The notes under the pieces: model-generated
Databases searched by the model: none
Seen by the model: only the letters and a program-made list of their open reading frames with translations
Told to the model about the DNA's origin: nothing
Assembly (NCBI GenBank): GCA_964562175.1
Contig: CAZLRV010000033.1
Span: 1-10,987, forward strand
Length of the DNA stretch: 10,987 nt
Origin: CAZCJU01 sp964562175
Lineage (GTDB): Bacteria > Bacillota > Clostridia > Oscillospirales > CAG-272
Reading direction: 5' to 3'
Part shown: positions 5,964 through 10,987 of the stretch, in pieces
Position numbering within the stretch: the stretch's first letter is position 1
How the letters are laid out: each line of letters begins with the position of its first letter
Translations under genes and position numbers: made by a program

Positions 5964-7283
5964 TCAGTTTCCTCCGATTTCGGTTTTCAGCATATCCTCA
6001 AAGCTCTGACGGCGAACCGAAAGGCGGTCAACGCCATCCTTTACGATGACTATCGGAGCTTTCGGGATCCTATTATAGTTCGATGCCATGGAATAATTGT
6101 ATGCACCTGTCACGAGCACGGCTATTTTATCGCCTCTGCTTACCTTCTGCAGCATAACATCCTCGGCAATAAGATCTCCGCTTTCACAGCAGCGTCCTCC
6201 CACAGTGCAACGCACCTCGGCATCATCGTTTGCTTTGTTTGCGCAAAGCACCGTATATTGAGATGCATAAAGAGCGTACCTCGGATTATCGGGCATACCG
6301 CCGTCTATGGAAACGTAATTCTTGAAGCCCTCGATCTCTTTATACGAACCGACGGTGTAGAGCGTTACACCCGCCGCACCGACGATACTGCGTCCCGGCT
6401 CCATAAAAATACGCGGCATATTCACGTTGTACTTTTCCGTAAGCGAGCTTATTGCCTCGGCAACACCCTTGATATACGAGTCTATATCGCAATCACGTTG
6501 CGATGAAACATAAGCAACGCCGAAGCCGCCGCCGAGATTCAATATCTTTGCCTCAAAGCCGTACTTATCGCGCATGGAAGCAATAAAGCGTATCATTACC
6601 TCGCCCGCTTCCTCAAACGGCTCAAGCTCAAATATCTGCGAACCGATATGGCAATGGAAGCCGCACAGACGCACGTTTTTCAGCGAGAGAGCAAGGGCGG
6701 TTATACGCTCCGCCGCTCCCGTTTCGATAGGCGAACCGAATTTGCTGTCTACCGAGCCGGTGGAAATGGCTTTGAGCGTGTGAGGATCTATACCGGGCGT
6801 TATTCTGAGCAGTATATCCTGAACGATACCGTGCTTTCGGCATATCGAATCGAGTGCGTAAAGCTCGTCGATATTGTCAACGGCAAAATAACCGATACCG
6901 CACTCGATTCCGTATTCTATATCCGCATCGGTCTTGTTATTGCCGTGAAATATTGCTTTTTTCAAGTCAAAGCCTGCTCGTGCGGCAGTGTAAAGCTCAC
7001 CCGGCGATACTATATCGATTCCCATATCAAGTGAGCCGATGATCTTGTATATTTCATAAAACGACAAAGCCTTGCTTGCGTAAAACGGCATTGAGCCTTG
7101 GGGAAAATATTTTGCCATTGCGTTGATATATTTGCGGCATTGATCGGTTATCTTGTTCTCACTCAAAAGATACAGCGGAGTGCCGTATTTTTCCGCAAGC
7201 TCGACCGTATCGGCACCGGATAAGGTAAAATGTCCTTTTTCGTTTATACTGTAGATGTCATGTATCAAATACTCATCATTCAT
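5964..7283 (-). CDS. lysA: Diaminopimelate decarboxylase
   Basis: This is a PLP enzyme that decarboxylates meso-diaminopimelate to L-lysine, the last step of lysine synthesis, in the cytoplasm. Numbered from the chosen ATG: the PLP lysine is K71 in FYASKALS, GFHCHIGSQI is at 208-217, the phosphate-binding GGGFG at 251-255, and EPGRS at 295-299. The catalytic-cysteine motif CESGD is at 366-370, supplied in trans across the dimer, and GAYNYSM starts at 393. It is a fold-type III barrel plus C-terminal beta domain, 439 aa, slightly longer than average. A GTG three codons upstream (7292) is possible, but AAGGTAG is only a base or two from it and about 8 nt from the ATG at 7283, so I prefer the ATG. 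There is no lysine riboswitch or separate leader in the 13-nt gap after engB, so expression must follow the operon. Confidence 0.95.
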   Translation of the reverse strand: MNDEYLIHDIYSINEKGHFTLSGADTVELAEKYGTPLYLLSENKITDQCRKYINAMAKYFPQGSMPFYASKALSFYEIYKIIGSLDMGIDIVSPGELYTAARAGFDLKKAIFHGNNKTDADIEYGIECGIGYFAVDNIDELYALDSICRKHGIVQDILLRITPGIDPHTLKAISTGSVDSKFGSPIETGAAERITALALSLKNVRLCGFHCHIGSQIFELEPFEEAGEVMIRFIASMRDKYGFEAKILNLGGGFGVAYVSSQRDCDIDSYIKGVAEAISSLTEKYNVNMPRIFMEPGRSIVGAAGVTLYTVGSYKEIEGFKNYVSIDGGMPDNPRYALYASQYTVLCANKANDDAEVRCTVGGRCCESGDLIAEDVMLQKVSRGDKIAVLVTGAYNYSMASNYNRIPKAPIVIVKDGVDRLSVRRQSFEDMLKTEIGGN

Positions 7284-7291
7284 TTCTATCA

Positions 7292-7298
7292 CTACCTT
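7292..7298 (-). promoter_or_regulatory. Ribosome binding site deciding the lysA start
   Basis: AAGGTAG on the minus strand overlaps the engB TAA stop and ends about 8 nt before the ATG at 7283. It is too close to the in-frame GTG at 7292 to serve that codon, so it favours the shorter LysA. Confidence 0.6.
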
Positions 7299-7890
7299 AG
7301 TTATTTAAGAATTTCTTTATGTTGGAAAGCACCTCGTCCCGTCCCTCCTTTGTCAGTGAGGAATAGGGAATTATCGGCACTCCATTGGGTATGAGCAGAT
7401 TTTCTTTAAGCAGAAGCACAGACCGCTGCCTGTCCGTTTTGTTCAGCTTATCGCACTTTGTCGCAACGACGATAAACGGCACACGGTAATGCGCAAGCCA
7501 GTTCAGCATCGACTCATCGTCCGCAGTAGCTCCGACCTTAAGATCTATCAGCTGAAGCACGAGCCTGCGAGCATCGGATGCGAAATAGCTCTCCATCAGC
7601 TGCCCCCAACGCTTTATTTCGTCACCCGAACGCTTTGCATAGCCGTAGCCGGGCAGATCGGCAAAGAAGAATTTGCTGCCCACATTGTAATAATTCACCG
7701 TTGCGGTCTTGCCCGGTGTGGAGCTGACACGTGCAAGTGCCTTTCGTCCGCATAATGTATTCAAAAGCGAGCTTTTGCCGACATTTGAACGCCCCGAAAA
7801 GGCTATTTGCGGAAGCGAGGAAGATATAAGCTGTGAGGGGTGAGCGGCCGAGATCACAAGCTCGATATTATTGAAATTGATATCATTCAT
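7297..7890 (-). CDS. ysxC: Ribosome-biogenesis GTPase EngB/YsxC/YihA
   Basis: This is an essential GTPase that helps assemble the 50S ribosomal subunit. All TRAFAC GTPase motifs are present: G1 GRSNVGKSS at residues 33-41, the switch I region with STPGKT at 57-62, G3 DLPGYGYA at 78-85, G4 TKCD at 144-147, and G5 SSLTKEG at 177-183. Length (197 aa) and the short N-terminal extension are typical. The start codon overlaps the lon stop (ATGA), and the local ribosome binding site is weak, so translation is probably coupled to lon. In Bacillus subtilis ysxC also follows lonA directly, which supports both assignments. Confidence 0.96.
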   Translation of the reverse strand: MNDINFNNIELVISAAHPSQLISSSLPQIAFSGRSNVGKSSLLNTLCGRKALARVSSTPGKTATVNYYNVGSKFFFADLPGYGYAKRSGDEIKRWGQLMESYFASDARRLVLQLIDLKVGATADDESMLNWLAHYRVPFIVVATKCDKLNKTDRQRSVLLLKENLLIPNGVPIIPYSSLTKEGRDEVLSNIKKFLNN

Positions 7891-10238
7891 CTCGCCGCAC
7901 CGTCCACAAGTGCGTTTTTAAGCACGTCATGCGCATTACTGCACGGAACAAATTTCAAATTATCCAAAACAACGGGGTCGATGTCCTTAAGATCGTCTAC
8001 ATTTGCGCTCGGTATAAGTACCGTCTTAACGCCGGCACGATACGCCGCCGCCGTCTTTTCACGCAAGCCTCCGATAGGAAGCACACGACCGCGAAGAGTT
8101 ATCTCACCGGTCATTGCGACATCCGAACGAACGGCTCTTCCCGACAGCTCACTTGCAACGGCGGTCATTATCGTAACGCCCGCACTCGGTCCGTCCTTCG
8201 GCGTCGCCCCCTCCGGTACGTGTATATGTATATCTCTGTTCTTGTAAAAATCGGGGTCAATGTCAAGCTCGGGTGCAATGGAGCGTACATAGCTTATTGC
8301 GGCTTGTGCCGATTCTTTCATAACATCACCGAGAGAACCGGTAAGCTCGCTTTTGCCAGTACCGGGAAAAGAGCATACTTCTATCTTGAGCAGATCGCCT
8401 CCCGATTGAGTATATGCAAGCCCGTTTACGACGCCGACCTCGTCCCTGTCCGATACCTTTTCACGCACTATTTTGTGAGAGTCGAGGTATTCGCCGAGAT
8501 TTGCGGATGTAACGTGTATCGAATTGCTTTCCCCGTCGATCATCCGCATGGCGGCACGACGCATCACGGCACAGATGGTACGCTCAAGTATACGTACTCC
8601 CGCTTCCTCGGTGTAATTGTCTATAATATCGAGTATTGCCGATTTATCGATTTTGAATGTTTTACTGTCCAAGCCGTGAGCCTTCAGCTGCTTCGGTATC
8701 AGGTGCTTTCGTGCTATCGAATACTTTTCATCACGTGTGTAGCCGTCAAGCTTTATTACCTCCATACGGTCGATAAGCGGACGGGGAACAGTGTCAAGCG
8801 TGTTCGCCGTGCATATGAACATACAATCGGACAGATCCACATCTATTTCGACAAAATGATCGCGGAAAGCTTTGTTTTGCTCACCGTCAAGCACCTCAAG
8901 CATTGCCGAGGCGGGGTCGCCTCGCATATCGTTGCTCATTTTATCTATTTCATCAAACAAAATGAGCGGATTCATTGTTTTCGCTTTTATAAGCGCATCT
9001 ATAACACGTCCCGGCATTGATGCGACATATGTCTTTCTGTGACCTCTTATATCGCTCTCGTCCTTAACACCGCCGAGAGATACCCTGACGTATTTTCTGC
9101 CCGTCGCACGTGCAACGGAGGCGGCAACCGAGGTCTTGCCGACACCAGGCGAACCGAGCAGACAAATTATCTTGTTCGAGGTGTGCGGATTGAGCTTGCG
9201 CACCGCAAGATATTCGAGTATTCTTTGCTTGACCTTCTCAAGCCCGTAATGGTCTGCGTCAAGAATACGACGAGCTTTTTCGATGTTCGTCTCCTCATTG
9301 CTCAGCTTCCCCCACGGTATATCAAGCACCGTGTCCAAATAAGAGCGTATCACGGAAGCCTCCGATGAGCTGTAGGGCGATTGGGAAAGCTTCGTTACCT
9401 CTTTCATCAGCTTTACCTCGGCGTCCTCCGCAAGGTGTAAAGCCTTTATCCTGTTTCGGTAATCGATTATTTCCTCGTCCTCGTCCTCACCCTCGCCAAG
9501 CTCCGCTTTAATGGCGGCAAGCTGTTCACGCAGGTAAAAATTACGCTGGTTACGCTCCATTGCCTGCTGTACTCTGGCACGTATATGTACCGAGGATATT
9601 ATAACATCAAGCTCTTGGCGCAGATATTGAATAATGAGCGAGGCACGCACATCCGGCTCGTACTCGTCAAGCAGGGAATTACGCTCGTCGTTGTCGCTCA
9701 ACACGTTTGCACCGATATAATCGGTGAGCAGAGAAATATCGTTTTCTCCGTTGATATATCTAATGATATCCTTTGAATATCCCGGATAAAGAATGCACAG
9801 CTCGGAAAACACCTTGCGTATCTCTCGAATATATGCAAGCTTTTCCGAATCACTGTCCTCGGAATAGACAAATTGCTTTACCAATACGTCGGTTTTTGTC
9901 AAACCCTGCTCGTCCATGTATATCTTCGAGCAGTCGGCACGAACGATGCCGCGGAACAATACTCTCAACGGAGCTTTTGGGGAGCTTGATACCGTCTGCT
10001 CGATCTTGGCAAGCACACCCGTTATAATGGGCGTTTCACAATAGGAGGTTATAACGCCGGACTCCTTTGCGTAAACGAGAAAAACGTATTCGTTGGCTTC
10101 AAAAGCACATTTTATCGCCGCTTTTTCCTCTTTTATAGTCAGCTCCGCCGATATTCCCGTTTCGGGAAACGGCACAATATTCAAAAGAGGTATGCAATAG
10201 CAAGAAATTTTATTTACTTTTTCAAGAGTTATGGACAT
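7887..10238 (-). CDS. lon: ATP-dependent serine protease Lon
   Basis: This is a hexameric cytoplasmic AAA+ protease that degrades misfolded and regulatory proteins. Numbered from the chosen ATG (783 aa): the N-terminal substrate domain is about 10-190 and a long helical region (RNQRNFYLREQL, then ELGEGEDEDEE) about 195-290. Walker A GSPGVGKT is at 362-369 (K368), Walker B LILFDEID at 425-432 (D429, E430), and the sensor-1 region FICTAN at 474-479. The protease domain carries PKDGPSAG with nucleophile S685, and GGLREKTAAAYRAG with catalytic K728. The 43-residue S-K spacing matches Escherichia coli Lon. The N-domain is divergent: the usual LPLLPLRG...FPG stretch reads IPLLNIVPFPE. I prefer the ATG at 10238 (GGAAG 8 nt upstream) to the in-frame ATG at 10289. 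The longer form would overlap the upstream gene and add 17 unusual residues, although an AAGGG lies near it too. No CIRCE or CtsR-like heat-shock operator is evident. Confidence 0.96.
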   Translation of the reverse strand: MSITLEKVNKISCYCIPLLNIVPFPETGISAELTIKEEKAAIKCAFEANEYVFLVYAKESGVITSYCETPIITGVLAKIEQTVSSSPKAPLRVLFRGIVRADCSKIYMDEQGLTKTDVLVKQFVYSEDSDSEKLAYIREIRKVFSELCILYPGYSKDIIRYINGENDISLLTDYIGANVLSDNDERNSLLDEYEPDVRASLIIQYLRQELDVIISSVHIRARVQQAMERNQRNFYLREQLAAIKAELGEGEDEDEEIIDYRNRIKALHLAEDAEVKLMKEVTKLSQSPYSSSEASVIRSYLDTVLDIPWGKLSNEETNIEKARRILDADHYGLEKVKQRILEYLAVRKLNPHTSNKIICLLGSPGVGKTSVAASVARATGRKYVRVSLGGVKDESDIRGHRKTYVASMPGRVIDALIKAKTMNPLILFDEIDKMSNDMRGDPASAMLEVLDGEQNKAFRDHFVEIDVDLSDCMFICTANTLDTVPRPLIDRMEVIKLDGYTRDEKYSIARKHLIPKQLKAHGLDSKTFKIDKSAILDIIDNYTEEAGVRILERTICAVMRRAAMRMIDGESNSIHVTSANLGEYLDSHKIVREKVSDRDEVGVVNGLAYTQSGGDLLKIEVCSFPGTGKSELTGSLGDVMKESAQAAISYVRSIAPELDIDPDFYKNRDIHIHVPEGATPKDGPSAGVTIMTAVASELSGRAVRSDVAMTGEITLRGRVLPIGGLREKTAAAYRAGVKTVLIPSANVDDLKDIDPVVLDNLKFVPCSNAHDVLKNALVDGAAR

Positions 10239-10246
10239 GATTTTTA

Positions 10247-10251
10247 CTTCC
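10247..10251 (-). promoter_or_regulatory. Ribosome binding site supporting the inner lon start
   Basis: GGAAG on the minus strand lies 8 nt before the ATG at 10238, inside the 19-nt gap after the membrane-protein stop. A rival AAGGG at about 10295-10299 precedes the ATG at 10289 but lies inside the upstream coding sequence. Confidence 0.55.
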
Positions 10252-10257
10252 GTTTCA

Positions 10258-10812
10258 TTAACCGATATTATCATCGCCGCATTCTTCATCGTTACCCTTG
10301 TTCAGCATGACGACGAGAGGGCGAATAAGGATGACCAAAACGCACGATATCAAACTCGCTATCAAAGCGGGCATGGAAAACAGTGCTTTAACGGTCTCGT
10401 ATGCACCCGTAGTGAAATCTTCGGGGCGAAAAAGCAACAGCGAATAGTGTATTATCGCATACCGTGAGAATAAGCCTGCGATCGAAGCTATCGCCGAACC
10501 CATGCGCAGCTTTTTCGAAAGCAATCGGATCAACAGTATCGAAAGCACGGCACTTACGACGGTTATCATATAAAATACGTAGTTGCCCGAGGTGCATACT
10601 ATGTTGAGTATTACAGATACGCAAGCGAAAGAGCAAAAGCCCCACATCGCATCGTCAAATGCCAACAGTGAAAAGGTGACCGACGACAGAATAAAATACA
10701 GACAAAACATCACATTGCCGCCCCCACATTTTGTTGCGAGAAACAGCTGAAGCGCAATGGACAACAGCGCACATATTATATATGTAGTACCGAGTATACG
10801 ACTTTTTTTCAT
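10258..10812 (-). CDS. Hypothetical polytopic membrane protein, 184 aa
   Basis: I do not recognise this family. The sequence is strongly hydrophobic with about six membrane segments, near residues 6-27, 33-51, 56-73, 77-97, 106-128 and 145-170. Short basic loops (RLLSKKLR at 96-103) suggest positive-inside cytoplasmic positions, and the acidic tail (NKGNDEECGDDNIG) is probably cytoplasmic. Six segments in about 180 aa is a size shared with ECF-transporter S components and other small integral proteins, but I see no diagnostic motif. The start is well fixed: GGAGTGA precedes the ATG at 10812 by about 4-7 nt. A longer in-frame ATG at 10845 abuts the -10 box of the promoter, upstream of the predicted transcript start. 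It is the first gene of the leftward run, 19 nt before lon. Confidence 0.8.
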   Translation of the reverse strand: MKKSRILGTTYIICALLSIALQLFLATKCGGGNVMFCLYFILSSVTFSLLAFDDAMWGFCSFACVSVILNIVCTSGNYVFYMITVVSAVLSILLIRLLSKKLRMGSAIASIAGLFSRYAIIHYSLLLFRPEDFTTGAYETVKALFSMPALIASLISCVLVILIRPLVVMLNKGNDEECGDDNIG

Positions 10813-10816
10813 AAAC

Positions 10817-10823
10817 TCACTCC
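10817..10823 (-). promoter_or_regulatory. Ribosome binding site fixing the first gene's start
   Basis: GGAGTGA on the minus strand lies just before the ATG at 10812. It supports the 184-aa form of the membrane protein over the 195-aa frame. Confidence 0.8.
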
Positions 10824-10845
10824 AATCAAAAAATATATCGCACAT

Positions 10846-10874
10846 ATTATATCACAAAAGCGTTATATTGTAAA
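10846..10874 (-). promoter_or_regulatory. Sigma-A promoter of the leftward operon
   Basis: On the minus strand, TTTACA (10869-10874; 5 of 6 to TTGACA) is separated by exactly 17 bp from a perfect TATAAT (10846-10851). TGA directly upstream of the hexamer gives an extended TGn element. Transcription would begin near 10839, leaving a leader of about 27 nt before the membrane-protein ATG. It is the only strong vegetative promoter I can find and may serve most of the operon. The 9-bp inverted repeat at 10864-10913 overlaps its -35. Confidence 0.75.
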
Positions 10875-10913
10875 GTGGTAAATATAAAATAACTATAAAT
10901 TTTATACAATATA
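10864..10913. repeat. 9-bp inverted repeat around the promoter -35 (possible operator)
   Basis: TATATTGTA (10864-10872) and TACAATATA (10905-10913) are perfect inverted copies separated by 32 bp. The left arm overlaps the -35 box of the leftward promoter, so a bound regulator there could block RNA polymerase. The flanks are very AT-rich and the spacing is long for a single dimer, so chance is a real alternative. Confidence 0.35.
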
Positions 10914-10987
10914 CCCTGAATACGCCGAAATATTACCGCTCACCGAGACCACATACATTATGATTTTTCGATATAATATTACCACTC
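10914..10987. other. Intergenic sequence at the right edge, no gene seen
   Basis: No coding frame of useful length occurs here. It contains an 11-bp direct repeat with one mismatch (tattaccgctc at 10931-10941, tattaccactc at 10977-10987) and a plus-strand TATAAT at 10972-10977. That hexamer has no good -35 partner, so I do not call a divergent promoter. The neighbouring gene is outside the window. Confidence 0.4.

Noticed and set aside
7929..9020. A 363-codon open frame on the plus strand opposite lon
   Set aside because: It lies wholly antisense to a clear lon gene, its translation is rich in Tyr, Arg, Cys and His without domain pattern, and long antisense frames are common opposite biased codons.
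10813..10845. Eleven extra N-terminal codons for the first membrane protein (start at 10845)
   Set aside because: That ATG abuts the TATAAT box and lies upstream of the predicted transcription start, so it would not be in the mRNA.
10949..10977. Divergent plus-strand promoter using TATAAT at 10972-10977
   Set aside because: No hexamer 16-18 bp upstream matches TTGACA in more than three positions, and the downstream gene cannot be seen.

Overview
The window is a compact run of chromosomal housekeeping genes from a spore-forming Firmicute, most likely class Clostridia (Oscillospirales/Ruminococcaceae-like; the lineage is my inference). This rests on gene content and order: Lon next to the GTPase EngB, ScpA-ScpB-DUF2953-YtfJ(GerW)-DacF-RluB in a row, a mid-range base composition, and strong AGGAG-type ribosome binding sites. 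Every gene I can support is on the minus strand, so the transcription order runs from high to low coordinates.

Right end (10813-10987): an AT-rich leader holds one convincing sigma-A promoter (TTTACA, 17 bp, TGATATAAT). It fires leftward into a 184-residue polytopic membrane protein of unknown function. After it come lon (ATP-dependent protease), engB/ysxC (ribosome-assembly GTPase), lysA (diaminopimelate decarboxylase, last step to lysine), a site-2-type M50 metalloprotease, scpA and scpB (the non-SMC condensin subunits), a DUF2953 (YtfI-like) membrane protein and ytfJ/gerW (sporulation). Genes in this stretch overlap by a few bases or lie 0-19 nt apart, which suggests one long, translationally coupled transcript.

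Left part: after a 69-bp AT-rich gap, the only sizeable internal gap, come dacF (D-Ala-D-Ala carboxypeptidase), rluB (rRNA pseudouridine synthase), a small degenerate GNAT-like protein overlapping the end of rluB, and a 158-residue protein I cannot assign. A perfect 10-bp stem hairpin at positions 1-30 is probably the operon terminator, with its U-tract just outside the window.

Together the genes serve growth and division (chromosome condensation, ribosome assembly and rRNA modification, proteolysis, lysine/DAP metabolism, cell-wall trimming), with two links to endospore formation (ytfJ and dacF). I see no phage, transposon, CRISPR, toxin-antitoxin or defence genes, no RNA genes, and no evidence of a new multi-gene system. 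The parts least explained are the promoter-proximal membrane protein, the DUF2953/YtfJ pair, the GNAT-like remnant and the unassigned last gene. Several start codons were moved downstream of the longest open frame because a strong ribosome binding site, promoter position or family length supports the inner start.
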